The notes: generated by a model from the sequence alone, not told the origin. DNA of 36,813 nt from Anaerolineae bacterium (GCA_027016315.1 JALWAP010000084.1:1-36813), one strand, 5' to 3'. Positions 17,762-28,327 are shown, counted from the stretch's first letter. A program made the numbers and translations.

Positions 17762-18739
17762 ATGATTGCTTTCGGACCTGTGCCGTCCAGAAGGCTCGGT
17801 AGGAGCCTGGGGATCAACAACATTCCGGCCAAGATCTGCACTTTCGCCTGCGTCTACTGCCAGCTCGGAAACACCATCAAGATGCAGGTGAAAAGGGAAG
17901 CGTTCTATCTGCCCGAAAGGATCTTCGCGGAAGTCCGGGACAAAGTGGCAGAATTGCGGGCTCGCGGCGAGCGCATCGATTACCTCACTTTCGTGCCGGA
18001 CGGCGAGCCTACCCTTGATCTGAACCTCGGGAAAGAGATCGAACTCCTCCGCCCTCTCGGCATCCCGATCGCCGTCATCACCAACGCCTCGTTGATCCAT
18101 CTGCCCGAAGTCCGATCGGCGCTCGAGTTGGCCGATTGGGTCTCCCTGAAAGTGGACGCCGTCACCGAAAGCGTGTGGCACAAAGTCGATAGGGCGCATG
18201 GATCGCTGAGCCTGCAGGAGATACACCGGGGAATGGCGAAATTCACCGGTGAGTTCGACGGCTTCCTGGCCACGGAGACGATGCTGGTTCGCGGCGTCAA
18301 CGACAGCGAACAGGAGTTCGAGCTCGTGGCGGATTTCCTGGCAGCCTTGCCGAGAAAGCACGGCGGGCGCGGCCCCGACAAAGCCTACATTTCCATACCC
18401 ACCCGCCCGCCAGCAGAGGATTGGTGCCAGCCAGCCGAGGAAGGCGCGATAGCGAGTGCGTACCACATCTTCGCGGAGAAGCTCGGCGAGGGTAGGGTGG
18501 AGTACCTTATAGGCTACGAGGGAGATGCGTTCGCGTCCACGGGCAATGCCGCGGAAGACCTGCTGAGCATCACCGCAGTTCACCCGATGCGTAGGGAAGC
18601 GGTTCAGAAATTCCTGGAAAGGGCGGGAGCCGATTGGAGCCTTGTGGACGAATTGCTGAGATCCGGAGCCATGATCAGGCTCGAGTACCGGGGACACGAA
18701 TTCTACATGCGGAAGCTGCCCGGGAGGAAGGCCTCGTAG
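17762..18739 (+). CDS. Radical SAM protein (COG0731-like Fe-S oxidoreductase)
   Basis: ICTFACVYCQLG (CxxxCxxC), FVPDGEPTLDLNLGKEIELLR, ITNASLI. Confidence 0.92.
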   Translation: MIAFGPVPSRRLGRSLGINNIPAKICTFACVYCQLGNTIKMQVKREAFYLPERIFAEVRDKVAELRARGERIDYLTFVPDGEPTLDLNLGKEIELLRPLGIPIAVITNASLIHLPEVRSALELADWVSLKVDAVTESVWHKVDRAHGSLSLQEIHRGMAKFTGEFDGFLATETMLVRGVNDSEQEFELVADFLAALPRKHGGRGPDKAYISIPTRPPAEDWCQPAEEGAIASAYHIFAEKLGEGRVEYLIGYEGDAFASTGNAAEDLLSITAVHPMRREAVQKFLERAGADWSLVDELLRSGAMIRLEYRGHEFYMRKLPGRKAS

Positions 18740-18850
18740 GGAAATATCCAGAATACCTCAACCTTTGCCACCTGGGAGCGGAATAATGCGAAGGGGGGAG
18801 TGAGAAAGAGCCACAAGCCATGGCGTGGCCAAAGGCAAAACGAACGAAAC

Positions 18851-18879
18851 TTGACGGCAGAAGGAGTTTGTGGTATCTA
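18851..18879 (+). promoter_or_regulatory. Promoter for the tRNA pair (TTGACG-N17-TATCTA)
   Basis: Good hexamers at 17-bp spacing; -10 ends 11 bp before the tRNA-Gly 5' end. Confidence 0.65.
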
Positions 18880-18889
18880 AATAAAGCAA

Positions 18890-18961
18890 GCGGGTGTAGT
18901 TCAGTGGTAGAACGTCAGCTTCCCAAGCTGAATGTCGTGGGTTCGAATCCCATCACCCGCT
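18890..18961 (+). tRNA. tRNA-Gly (anticodon CCC)
   Basis: Acceptor GCGGGTG/CACCCGC; anticodon stem-loop TCAGC-TTCCCAA-GCTGA; T-arm GTGGG-TTCGAAT-CCCAT. Confidence 0.95.
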
Positions 18962-18969
18962 CTCTGCGT

Positions 18970-19043
<74 letters not shown>

Positions 19044-19061
19044 CCTTTTTCGTCTTCGCGA

Positions 19062-19742
19062 CTACCAGTAGGCACTGTGATGCCAGCGTCTCCTTCTAAA
19101 CAGAGGCCCCAAAAGCATCCCTGTCACGAACCCTCCTATGTGCGCCCACCACGCTATCCCGCCGGTGACCGCTGCCCCCGTGGATATGGATAGCGTGCCG
19201 TTCAGGAGTTGCTCCAGGAACCATGTCCCCAGCACGAACACGGCAGGCAACGTGACGACCTCAATGTAAAAGAAGATCGGCACAATGACCGTAACGCCTC
19301 CCCTCGGGAAGTACACTAAGTACGCTCCCAGCACCGCAGCAATCGCCCCGCTGGCTCCCAACGTCGGCACCGTGGAATGGGGATGAGATAGGATCTGCGC
19401 CATGGAAGCCACGATCCCGCCGAAAAGATAGAAGATCAGGTACTTGAAATGCCCCATCTCTTCTTCCACATTGTCCCCGAAAATCCACAGGTACAGCATG
19501 TTGCCGCCCACGTGCAACCAGCCGCCGTGCAAGAACTGTGCCGTTATCAACGTCACAAGCACCAAGGGGTCTCTATGCCAGTTGATGATCCTTTCAGGAA
19601 CCACCGCCCAGACCGAGATGAAATCCCGAAGGTGGGGCCCTAATGACACCTCGAAGAGGAACACCAGGATGTTCAATATTATGATCGTGTAATTCACGAC
19701 CGGAAACGTGCGGGTAGGTGTTGTATCTTTGATAGGAATCAT
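19062..19742 (-). CDS. Rhomboid family intramembrane serine protease
   Basis: MIPIKDTTPTRTFPVVNYTIIILNILVFLFE N-terminus; FLHGGWLHVGGNMLYLWIFGDNVEE; catalytic TLGASGAIAAVLGAY; WWAHIGGFVTGML. Start placed at 19742; the ORF track extends to 19850. Confidence 0.93.
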   Translation of the reverse strand: MIPIKDTTPTRTFPVVNYTIIILNILVFLFEVSLGPHLRDFISVWAVVPERIINWHRDPLVLVTLITAQFLHGGWLHVGGNMLYLWIFGDNVEEEMGHFKYLIFYLFGGIVASMAQILSHPHSTVPTLGASGAIAAVLGAYLVYFPRGGVTVIVPIFFYIEVVTLPAVFVLGTWFLEQLLNGTLSISTGAAVTGGIAWWAHIGGFVTGMLLGPLFRRRRWHHSAYW

Positions 19743-19952
19743 CTCTTCCTCATTGCGATGTATGGCCACATAGTAGGTTGGAGGACGCTCTGGTTTGCGG
19801 TAAACACGCCAAACTTCCCCTTTCGCCAGGCAGTCTACGACTGCCTGCATCGTGAACGGCGGGCATGTCTGCTCGCAAGTATGTGCGCCAACCGGACGCC
19901 GTTCGAACCTCCCCAGGCATGCAGCTTTGCAAGCCCAGGGGGCGCAGGGAGG

Positions 19953-20249
19953 TCAGCTTTCGACTGGTTCACCTTCCTTGCACGGATCACATCGCGGTTC
20001 CACGGTGATCCGAATCGCTGTCCGCTCCTGGCCGTTGATATCGACCTCTATGAACTTCGGCATGGACACGATGTCGATCCCATCTTGCTGCAGGTAACCT
20101 CGAGCGATTGCGATGGCCTTGACCGCCTGATTCACGGCGCTGGCTCCGATTGCCTGAACTTCTGCGTGTCGGTGTTCCCTGATTACACCGGCAATAGCGC
20201 CAGCCACAGCAGTGGAGCGAGAGCTTGCGGAAACCTTAATGATGTCCAT
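19953..20249 (-). CDS. spoVS: Stage V sporulation protein S (SpoVS)
   Basis: MDIIKVSASSRSTAVAGAIAGVIREHRHAEVQAIGASAVNQAVKAIAIARGYL...IDIVSMPKFIEVDINGQERTAIRITVEPR; SD GGAGGG. Confidence 0.95.
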   Translation of the reverse strand: MDIIKVSASSRSTAVAGAIAGVIREHRHAEVQAIGASAVNQAVKAIAIARGYLQQDGIDIVSMPKFIEVDINGQERTAIRITVEPRCDPCKEGEPVES

Positions 20250-20316
20250 AGCGTCCCTCCGTCTTCGTGCTATGTGGATGTCTTGACTCCACCGGGCCTG
20301 TACGACAATGTACCGA

Positions 20317-20342
20317 AAGGGGCGTGAGCTCTCACGCCCCTT
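20317..20342 (-). terminator. Perfect hairpin between rny and spoVS (possible terminator, attenuator or processing site)
   Basis: AAGGGGCGTGAG-CT-CTCACGCCCCTT, 12-bp arms; only a short T-run follows on the minus strand. Confidence 0.55.
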
Positions 20343-20345
20343 CTC

Positions 20346-21884
20346 TCACTTGGCGAACTCGACTGCTCGGGATTCCCTGATGACCATCACTTTGATCTGT
20401 CCGGGGTACTCCAGGTTCTCCTCGACTTTGCTTGCGATCTCCTTGGAAAGCTGAATGATCCCGTAATCGTCGATCTTGTCGGGCTTGACGATGATGCGCA
20501 ATTCCCGACCGGCCTGGATCGCGAACGCCTCCTGCACCCCACGGAAGGACTTCGCTATTTCCTCCAGCGCAGTGATCCTCTTGATATAGCTTTCCAGCGA
20601 TTCCCGCCTGGCGCCAGGGCGAGCGCCCGAGATGGCATCCGCCGCAGCCACGATCACCGCTTCCAGGGTCTGCGGCTCCACTTCATGGTGGTGGGCTTCG
20701 ATACAGTGCACGACCGGTTCCGGCACCTTGTACCTGCGTGCTATCTCCGCGCCGACCTTTGCGTGGGGCCCGTCGTTTTCATGGCTCACCGCTTTCCCTA
20801 TATCGTGCAGCAACCCGCCCATCTTGGCGATTTTGACGTTCGCCCCCAGCTCTGCTGCCAGCATCCCGGCGATGTAGCCGGTCTCGATGGAGTGGGCGAG
20901 CTGGTTCTGGCCGTAGCTGGTGCGGTACTTGAGCCGCCCGAGCAATTTGACGATCTCAGGGTGCAGCCTCTGTATTCCCAGCTCCACCAAAGCGTTCTCG
21001 CCGGCTTCGATGATGGTGGCTTCGACCTCGCTCTTTGCCCGCTTGACCTCTTTCTCGATCCTGGCCGGGTGGATGCGCCCATCCTGAACCAGCCTACCGA
21101 TGGCAATCCGGGCGATCTCCCGTCGGACGGGATCGAAGCTGGATATGGTGATCGCCTCAGGGGTATCGTCGACGATGAGGTCGACCCCCGTTGCCTCTTC
21201 GATCGCTCTGATGTTCCGCCCTTGCCTGCCGATGATTCGGCCTTTCATTTCGTCGTTCGGCAGTGGCACGGTGCTGACCGTGGACTCCGAGACGTAATCC
21301 GAGGCAATGCGCTCTATCACGGTGGCTATGATCTTGCTCGCCCGCCGATTGGCCTCGGCCTCGGCCTCGGCCTCCACCTCCCGGATGACCCGTGCCATGT
21401 CCTGCCTTGATTCTCTGGCCACCTCCTCCAAGAGCAGTTGTTTCGCTTCCTCGGAGCTGAGGCCGGAGATCTTCTCCAGCTCCTCTTTCCGCTGCTTCAG
21501 GAGCTCCTCAGCCTCCGCTGCTTCCTTCTCCAACTTGGACTGGAGCTGGTTGATCTTCTTCTCCTTGTTGTCCAGCCGCTCCAGTTTTTTGTCGAGGTTC
21601 TCCAACCTCCGTTGTATTCTCTCCTCCTGACGCTGTAGATCGCGTCGGCGGCGCTCGATCTCCTTTTCCGCTGCGTCCTTTATCCTGATGGCCTCGTCTT
21701 TGGCTGCCAAAACGATATCTTTTGCCTTGGCTCTGCTTTCGGCCAGGATTTTCTCGGCCTCTTTCTGAGCCGAAGCCCTTTCACGTTTCTCGGATACCTT
21801 GTTGAATAAATATCCCAGGACAAAGGAGAGAGCACCGACCCCTACCGCTACGATAATTTCTACGATGATTCTCCCTCCGTGCAT
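20346..21884 (-). CDS. rny: Ribonuclease Y
   Basis: N-terminal TM, long coiled coil, KH region ([46 protein letters not shown]), HD motif [13 protein letters not shown]-terminal [26 protein letters not shown]. Confidence 0.97.
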   Translation of the reverse strand: MHGGRIIVEIIVAVGVGALSFVLGYLFNKVSEKRERASAQKEAEKILAESRAKAKDIVLAAKDEAIRIKDAAEKEIERRRRDLQRQEERIQRRLENLDKKLERLDNKEKKINQLQSKLEKEAAEAEELLKQRKEELEKISGLSSEEAKQLLLEEVARESRQDMARVIREVEAEAEAEANRRASKIIATVIERIASDYVSESTVSTVPLPNDEMKGRIIGRQGRNIRAIEEATGVDLIVDDTPEAITISSFDPVRREIARIAIGRLVQDGRIHPARIEKEVKRAKSEVEATIIEAGENALVELGIQRLHPEIVKLLGRLKYRTSYGQNQLAHSIETGYIAGMLAAELGANVKIAKMGGLLHDIGKAVSHENDGPHAKVGAEIARRYKVPEPVVHCIEAHHHEVEPQTLEAVIVAAADAISGARPGARRESLESYIKRITALEEIAKSFRGVQEAFAIQAGRELRIIVKPDKIDDYGIIQLSKEIASKVEENLEYPGQIKVMVIRESRAVEFAK

Positions 21885-21936
21885 TTCAATTCACCTTAAC
21901 CGAGTGTGTTGAAACAGGCATACCGCCCGCATGATG

Positions 21937-22584
21937 TTACTCCGCGCTCTGGGAATTCGCTCTCTCATCCCAGATGCGGCGAATGACTTTCCGGACGACT
22001 TGGTAGTCGAAGCCCCGTCGTTGCAGGAAACCTCCCAGCTTCCTGGCGAACGCCGGATAATCGATCTCTTTCCACGCTTCCGATTTTGCCTTCGCCAGCC
22101 CGTATGCGATCGACTCCTCGTCTTCCTGCGGGTGGCCGTCGAGCACCCGGCGTATCACCTGCTCATCGACCCCCTTGCTCCGGAGCTCGTATTCCAGAGC
22201 CCTGCGCCCACGGGGAGAAAACTGCATTCGATTGTCCACCCAGAACCTGGCGAAAGCCTCGTCGTCCAGATACCCGGCATCATCCAGACGCCGGATCACC
22301 ACCCCAATCGTCTCCGGGGCGGCTTTCTTCTTTTTAAGGTACCTTTCTACTTCCGACTTGCTGCGTGGTCTGTAACCCAGAAATCTGACGGCCTGCTCGT
22401 AGGCTTTTTCTTCCGCCTGCAGCCTGAGAAAGCCCTCGATTTCACCGTCCGTCAGGTACTGCCCCACGTGGAGGCTCACCGCTTTGACCGCAGGGAGCGA
22501 AAAGGCGTATTCTCCCTCCACGTAGACGCTCACCCAATCGCGCTTTTTCTTCTGGAAACGTAGTCCAGAGATTTTGCCGGCCAC
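21937..22584 (-). CDS. recX: Regulatory protein RecX
   Basis: GYRPRSKSEVERYLKKK, DAGYLDDEAFARFWVDNRMQFSPRGRRALEYELRSKGV; 6 nt downstream of recA. Confidence 0.92.
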   Translation of the reverse strand: MAGKISGLRFQKKKRDWVSVYVEGEYAFSLPAVKAVSLHVGQYLTDGEIEGFLRLQAEEKAYEQAVRFLGYRPRSKSEVERYLKKKKAAPETIGVVIRRLDDAGYLDDEAFARFWVDNRMQFSPRGRRALEYELRSKGVDEQVIRRVLDGHPQEDEESIAYGLAKAKSEAWKEIDYPAFARKLGGFLQRRGFDYQVVRKVIRRIWDERANSQSAE

Positions 22585-22590
22585 CCGATG

Positions 22591-23637
22591 TTACCCTTCG
22601 GCCTCCCCGGGGGCGTCCTCGTAGGCTTGAAGCGGGGGAAGCCCGGCCTCCACACGGATCTTGTTTTCGATCTCCCGCATCAGGGCAGGGTGTTCCCGCA
22701 AGAACGCTTTCACGTTCTCCCGACCCTGCCCGAGCCTCTCGCCCTGATAGGAGTAGAAGGAGCCCCGCTTTTCCACGATGCCCATCTCCACCCCGAGGTC
22801 GAGCACCTCTCCGCTCCTCGATATGCCTTCGTTGTAGATGATATCGAACTCCGCAACGCGGAACGGAGGGGCGACTTTGTTCTTCTTGATGGTGACCTTA
22901 GTCCGGTTTCCTATGACCGTCCCTTTGTCCTTGATCGCTTCGATACGCCTGACGTCCATCCGAACCGAGGCGTAGAACCGCAACGCAAGGCCTCCGGTGG
23001 TGGTCTCCGGGCTGCCGAAGAACACGCCGATTTTGTGCCTGATCTGGTTCGTGAAGATCATAGCGGTGTTGGAGGTCTTGATCGCCCCCGCGAGCTTCCT
23101 GAGAGCCTGGCTCATCAACCTTGCCTGAAGGCCGACGTGTGCATCGCCCATGTCGCCTTCTATCTCCGCCCTCGGCACCAGCGCCGCGACGGAATCGATC
23201 ACCACCACATCCACCGCACCAGATCGAACCAGCGATTCTGCAATCTCCAGCGCCTGCTCGCCGGTGTCAGGCTGCGAGATGTACAGATCGTCCACGTTCA
23301 CGCCACATTTCTGGGCGTAGAACGGATCCAGGGCGTGCTCCACGTCGATGAACGCCGCGACGCCGCCCATTTTCTGTGCTTCTGCGATGATATGCTGGCA
23401 AATGGTGGTCTTTCCAGAAGATTCCGGGCCGTAGATTTCCGTGACCCTGCCTCTGGGCACACCCCCTATCCCGAGGGCTATGTCCAGGGACAAAGAGCCT
23501 GTCGGGATTGCCTCGACCTGCATGTGCGGGGCTTCACCAAGGCGCATGATGGCGCTTTCGCCAAACCGCTTCCGAACGTTCGCTACGGCTATCTCCAATG
23601 CCTTTTTCTTATTCTCTGAGACTCTGCTGTTTGCCAT
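22591..23637 (-). CDS. recA: Recombinase RecA
   Basis: [84 protein letters not shown]. Start at [15 protein letters not shown] (SD GAGGAA); the longer ORF to 23976 is an upstream artefact. Confidence 0.98.
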   Translation of the reverse strand: MANSRVSENKKKALEIAVANVRKRFGESAIMRLGEAPHMQVEAIPTGSLSLDIALGIGGVPRGRVTEIYGPESSGKTTICQHIIAEAQKMGGVAAFIDVEHALDPFYAQKCGVNVDDLYISQPDTGEQALEIAESLVRSGAVDVVVIDSVAALVPRAEIEGDMGDAHVGLQARLMSQALRKLAGAIKTSNTAMIFTNQIRHKIGVFFGSPETTTGGLALRFYASVRMDVRRIEAIKDKGTVIGNRTKVTIKKNKVAPPFRVAEFDIIYNEGISRSGEVLDLGVEMGIVEKRGSFYSYQGERLGQGRENVKAFLREHPALMREIENKIRVEAGLPPLQAYEDAPGEAEG

Positions 23638-23725
23638 TTCCTCAAACCTTTTCCGCCGTTGTTTGTTCGACACCCCGCCGGGAAGGAATTTTTTCTTAGC
23701 GAAGTGTCTAAAAATCCTGCTACAT

Positions 23726-23753
23726 TCTATAACAAAAAATCCACTATTGGCAA
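23726..23753 (-). promoter_or_regulatory. Candidate recA promoter (TTGCCA-N16-TATAGA)
   Basis: Minus strand TTGCCAATAGTGGATTTTTTGTTATAGAAT, in an A/T-rich region about 90 nt upstream of recA. Confidence 0.5.
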
Positions 23754-23865
23754 GCATATGCCGTCGCGGTAATCGACATCTCATTCGTGTAAACGGTAGA
23801 GAAAGTCGACAGGGAAATACCTGCAGGAATGGAATAAAGGGTGACGCAAAAGAGCGAGAACGAAA

Positions 23866-23902
23866 AGCGGGTAGGCGAGGGCAGTGCCTTCGCCTACCCG
23901 CT
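23866..23902 (-). terminator. Intrinsic terminator downstream of the PMT/DUF2298 gene
   Basis: Perfect 13-bp arms AGCGGGTAGGCGA...TCGCCTACCCGCT followed by TTTTCGTTCTCGCTCTTTT on the minus strand. Confidence 0.8.
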
Positions 23903-24061
23903 AACTGAAATATGCTCGACAACCAACTGGGGATGCAACGAACCAGCCAAGCGAAAAACCTTGCATGCCCGTGCAATCAAAGTCTCCCGACGCAAAGACA
24001 AAGAGAGGTTACAATCCGCGCAATCTGCGGAATCTGTGGATCGAACCATTGGGGCGCCGGT

Positions 24062-27000
24062 TCACTTTTCCAGCACCTCGAAAAGCTCCGTACCGTCGTT
24101 GTCGTACACTTTGCGGAAGAGCTTGGGCGTCCTTTCGAACTTGGCAAGCCCTTGCGGGGAGTAGAAGGCGCGTTCCAAAGCGCCGACCACCACATACCTG
24201 ATCCTGTAGTACCTGGCAAGATCCATGAACCTGTTCAGGTCGACCGTGTTGTACATCTCGGTCACCTCCCGCGCCCTCTGGTCTATCACCTCGCCCGGGA
24301 TCACCGACCGCTGTTGCTTCTCATGCCAATCCCATCCCAGTGGCACGGGCAGGCCCGTGTAAACCGAAATCCTGCTGCCCCAATGGTACAGCGGCGCACG
24401 CGCTTCCAGAATCACCGGCGTCCCGACCACATGAGCACGCATCCATCGGATCAGTTCCAGGTCTCCCTCCAGGCTGAACCCTTTTCCACGCTCCGAATAC
24501 CTGGCGTAGCGCATGTACGCCTCCCCGTTCAGCGTGTGAAGGGCGTGCACGTCGAACCTGTCGTGCACGCGGGCCGGGGTCGCGAAAACGGGATAGGCAA
24601 GCCCCGCCAGGAACAGCACCGAAACCAGCACCGCTACGAACCACCTCACAGGCCGGTCGAGCCTCGCGTTCATCTCTCGCCATGCCCTTGGGGCATAGGC
24701 CGCCAGCGCCACGCTCCACAGCACCCAGACCTGCAGGTAGAATTTGAACACCGTGTTCATCCTCCCCACGTCGCCCTTGAGCCTGACGATCTCCACCGAG
24801 ACCAGCAGGAAACCTCCCCACGCCGCCATCGCCAGCGCAAACACGCGCTCTACCGACGCATTCCGATCGAACAGCGGCACAAGGAGAGCGGCGAGGATAG
24901 GGACGCTGAACAACCACGATTGCACGCCCATCAGCGCCATCCCAAGGCCGACGGCCAGGGACGAAATCAGAAACGATGCGGCATTTTCACGCACAACTGC
25001 TGGCAGGCCGCCCGTCCTTTCAAGCCTCGACAACTCCGACCACAGCACCACCACCATGGAGAGGACGAAAAATCCCCACACCGTCAGGAACTCCGACAGC
25101 TTCGTGAACTTCCCCTTCCAGAGCTGGATTCCAGTGTAAGCCGTGGCATAGTGCCTGACGAACGGAAAGAACAGGAAAGTGCTCAAAGCCGCAAGCCCGA
25201 TTGCGCCCCAGACCACATCCAGCCATCCGTAGTAATCGAGCCCTTTGCGCCTTTTCACGTAAAGAGCAAGCCCCACCACTCCCAACAGAAGATACGTCGG
25301 GTAATCCCAGGTGTTCATCGCCCTGAGAGCGCCGATGGAAAGGGATAGCGCCAGAGCCAGACCGACAAAGGCAGGAACCGATTTCTGCCTGGATTTCGCC
25401 AGTGCAACCGCAAGCCCCAGCGCCAGCAAAGTAAACGGCAGCGCCATCACGTGCGCATGGAGGTCGGCAAACAGGAAGGAGAAATACGGGAACTCATTGA
25501 TCGTATCCTTCACGATCCTGGTTGCATTCCAGAACCACCAGTCGTTCGGATAGGGGATGTGGCCGCCGTGCAGCCAGACCCAAAAGCCGGAGGCCGCCCT
25601 TTCCACCGATGAAAGCACCGGGAACGAGTTTCGAGCTGCGGGCGTTTTCGACAGCTTCTGCCATCCTGACCAGAGAAGCGAAAATTCGCCCAGGTTGCCC
25701 ATGAAAAGGAGCATGGCTGGTGAAAGCAGCGCCGCCAGCAGTTTCTTCCCCCTCGGGAAGCTTTCCGGCATGAGCGCCAGAGCGACGGAATAAGCCCCGA
25801 CTCCGGTTATCGCCGCCAGAGATGGAACGGCGAGGTTGTACGAAACGGCCGGCACGATGCCCGAAAGCTTCGTCAGCATCCCCACCAGCACGAATCCGAA
25901 ATAGTAGTAGTTGACGTAGCCTCCGGAAAACCACGGATCGTAAGGCGGGAAGCGCCTGCTCTTGATCACGGCGTTCAAGAACGCAAAATCCATCGGCTTT
26001 TCGCCGCCCCTTGCCGGATGCCACAGGTCGGGGTTCAGCCACCGCAGCCAGAGGAAGAAGAGGAAGATCGCCAAAAACAGCGCTTCTTCGGCCAGCATCG
26101 ACTTCCATGAATCCTCCAGCCTGCGCAGGCCATCGGAGCGAACCCACACGACGCCCGCCAGAGCGACGACGACCGCCATCGTGCCCCATAGCGCAGCCCT
26201 GGTCGCCGGGAACGCGCCTACGCTTGCCCCAAGCCACACAAGATACCCCCACACCAGCCAGCCAAATGCCTTCGAAAGCCCCCAGCCGCTGTCCGGAAGA
26301 TCGACCACAGAGGACAACAGGCCGAACCCGACCAGCCCGAGCAATTCCAGCAGCAGGAGCCACACGAGCACGGGAATCCTGTTGACCAGGTCACGGGGAT
26401 GGAAGATGGAACTCCACGTCCCGGCGCTTTCCTGCTCCTTCACCCTTCTCGACGATAGCAAAAGCGCATCCGGTGCCGCAGAAACCTGCTTCGGCCACAT
26501 CCGGTACACGTGGCTCAAATCGACGGAACCGAGGGTCTCCCGAACCCGTTTCTCGGAGTAATCGCTGCCTTTCTTGAAAATCCGCACGTAAGGGTGATCG
26601 TAGACGTGGAACGCTTCTTCGGCGCTTTCGTCGTTGAACACCAGGCCGAAAATCCCCGGCGGGGAAGTGAATTCGACAGCGAGGTGGAATCCCAGGCTTC
26701 CATCGAACAAAGCCTGATAGTAGAGAGTGGTCATCGGGTAGCGCATCGGCAGCCGTGGGATCGACTTGCACAACCTATCGCTGGAAAGGACGATGTAATC
26801 CGCCTGGTTCAGCCACCCGATCATTTTCTCCCGCTTCTTCGGGGTGTCCTCGTCGTAATTGGCCATCATGATCCCTTTGTACGTCGACCAGAAAGGATCG
26901 TGACCATCTATCCGGAGCGGCAGGGGATCGTCCCAGTGTTCGTTGGCGATGACACTACCTTTCGGGATGTTGCGAAACATCCATCTGGACGCCGCAATGC

Positions 27001-28327
27001 GGGTGAGGGGCCTGCGGTAGACACGCATGAAAGCCATCGCCCAAAGGAACGTGAAGAGCAGGATCGCAAACACGAGTGCCTTCGACAGCTTCGGGGAGAA
27101 CCTCGCCAGCACCGAACCGTCCCACAGGCTCCATCTTTGCGCTTGATCCACGAGCCACAGAAGGAACCAGCTCCCGAGAAGGATCAGGATCGGGTAGATC
27201 GGCAGCAGGTACCGCATCGATTCGACGAACTGGAGCCCCTGGTAGAAGAAAAGCCCTCCAGCCCACGCCACCGGAAGCAGGTGCTCGATCTGCCTGCGGT
27301 AGAGCAGCCTGTAAGCTGCCACCAGCCACCCGAGCCACACTGTCAGCCCCAGGGATATTCCCATACCCCAGATCACCATGTTCTTCCAGGGGAACCAGAA
27401 ATGGGTTCGTCTGGCCCACTGATGTCCGGGAGGATAGTCTATGTCGCCCGCCATCAGCTTCTTGACGAATTTCATGTTGTCGATCCAATGGCGGGAAGGC
27501 TTGAAATCCAGGAAGCTATGGGCGTCGAACGCGTACGGCTGGAAAGTACGGAAGGTCAAAGCCGCCACGAAGAGCATGAACACGGTCAGGATTATCTGCC
27601 GCTGAGTCACCAGCTTCAGTTCCAAAGGATCATCGCCACGCTTGTAAGAACGCCAGATCGGCACAGCGGCGGCCAGCAGGAGGACGCCGATCTCCGTGGC
27701 AAGGTTGATCTTGCATGCGGCGGCCGCGCCGTAGGAGAGTCCGGCGAGCACGTAGTAGAGCCAGCTTCTCCGTTCGGAAACGAAAATCGCCAGATAGAAC
27801 GTGAGCAGAGCGAAGAAAGTGCCGAAGTTGTCCACAGTGAAGAAATGGGATTGCTGAATCGGCATGACGGCCATGGCGTAGAGAGCGGCGGCAAGGAGCC
27901 CGACCCTGCGCCGGTACAGCTTCGCCCCGATGAGGAACACCAGCACCACCGAAAGCAGATCGAACGTGCCCGATGCAGCCCGCCCTACCAGATAAATCCC
28001 GCCGTAATAGTCCCTGTGCAGCCGTATGCCGAGCCATTTGACGATGAAAAGCGGAAGGGTGCCGTAGGCAAAGAAATTGAACCCCTTGTTGTAAGGGCTC
28101 AAGGGGGATTTGGACGAGTCGAAGAACTGAGAAAGGCTCTTAGGCCAGGAAAGCGCCGTCTCCACCATAGTCAGGAACCGCTCGTCCGGGTGGATATGCT
28201 GGCCTTCGTCCCAGTTCAGGTTGTAATATCGGAAGGCCGCCGCCAGCAGAAGTATTGCAAGAAGCGCTGCCGCCGTCGCCAGTCGGCTCCTCAGCCCACG
28301 AGACGTGGTCGAATGGCGATTCTCCAT
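24062..28327 (-). CDS. Giant membrane protein: N-terminal PMT-like GT-C glycosyltransferase region fused to a DUF2298 (Chlor_Arch_YYY-type) region
   Basis: About 1421 aa; N-half YYNLNWDEGQHIHPDERFLTMVETALSWP (GT-C acidic loop); C-half LNAVIKSRRFPPYDPWFSGGYVNYYYFGFVLVGML (DUF2298 signature). Start at MENRHST (SD GGAGGGGAG). Confidence 0.9.
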   Translation of the reverse strand: MENRHSTTSRGLRSRLATAAALLAILLLAAAFRYYNLNWDEGQHIHPDERFLTMVETALSWPKSLSQFFDSSKSPLSPYNKGFNFFAYGTLPLFIVKWLGIRLHRDYYGGIYLVGRAASGTFDLLSVVLVFLIGAKLYRRRVGLLAAALYAMAVMPIQQSHFFTVDNFGTFFALLTFYLAIFVSERRSWLYYVLAGLSYGAAAACKINLATEIGVLLLAAAVPIWRSYKRGDDPLELKLVTQRQIILTVFMLFVAALTFRTFQPYAFDAHSFLDFKPSRHWIDNMKFVKKLMAGDIDYPPGHQWARRTHFWFPWKNMVIWGMGISLGLTVWLGWLVAAYRLLYRRQIEHLLPVAWAGGLFFYQGLQFVESMRYLLPIYPILILLGSWFLLWLVDQAQRWSLWDGSVLARFSPKLSKALVFAILLFTFLWAMAFMRVYRRPLTRIAASRWMFRNIPKGSVIANEHWDDPLPLRIDGHDPFWSTYKGIMMANYDEDTPKKREKMIGWLNQADYIVLSSDRLCKSIPRLPMRYPMTTLYYQALFDGSLGFHLAVEFTSPPGIFGLVFNDESAEEAFHVYDHPYVRIFKKGSDYSEKRVRETLGSVDLSHVYRMWPKQVSAAPDALLLSSRRVKEQESAGTWSSIFHPRDLVNRIPVLVWLLLLELLGLVGFGLLSSVVDLPDSGWGLSKAFGWLVWGYLVWLGASVGAFPATRAALWGTMAVVVALAGVVWVRSDGLRRLEDSWKSMLAEEALFLAIFLFFLWLRWLNPDLWHPARGGEKPMDFAFLNAVIKSRRFPPYDPWFSGGYVNYYYFGFVLVGMLTKLSGIVPAVSYNLAVPSLAAITGVGAYSVALALMPESFPRGKKLLAALLSPAMLLFMGNLGEFSLLWSGWQKLSKTPAARNSFPVLSSVERAASGFWVWLHGGHIPYPNDWWFWNATRIVKDTINEFPYFSFLFADLHAHVMALPFTLLALGLAVALAKSRQKSVPAFVGLALALSLSIGALRAMNTWDYPTYLLLGVVGLALYVKRRKGLDYYGWLDVVWGAIGLAALSTFLFFPFVRHYATAYTGIQLWKGKFTKLSEFLTVWGFFVLSMVVVLWSELSRLERTGGLPAVVRENAASFLISSLAVGLGMALMGVQSWLFSVPILAALLVPLFDRNASVERVFALAMAAWGGFLLVSVEIVRLKGDVGRMNTVFKFYLQVWVLWSVALAAYAPRAWREMNARLDRPVRWFVAVLVSVLFLAGLAYPVFATPARVHDRFDVHALHTLNGEAYMRYARYSERGKGFSLEGDLELIRWMRAHVVGTPVILEARAPLYHWGSRISVYTGLPVPLGWDWHEKQQRSVIPGEVIDQRAREVTEMYNTVDLNRFMDLARYYRIRYVVVGALERAFYSPQGLAKFERTPKLFRKVYDNDGTELFEVLEK

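Noticed and set aside
23638-23860. LexA/SOS box upstream of recA
   Set aside because: No convincing palindromic SOS box was visible by eye.
23638-23976. N-terminal extension of RecA (461-aa ORF)
   Set aside because: Canonical RecA start with SD lies at 23637; the extension covers the candidate recA promoter and the upstream terminator.
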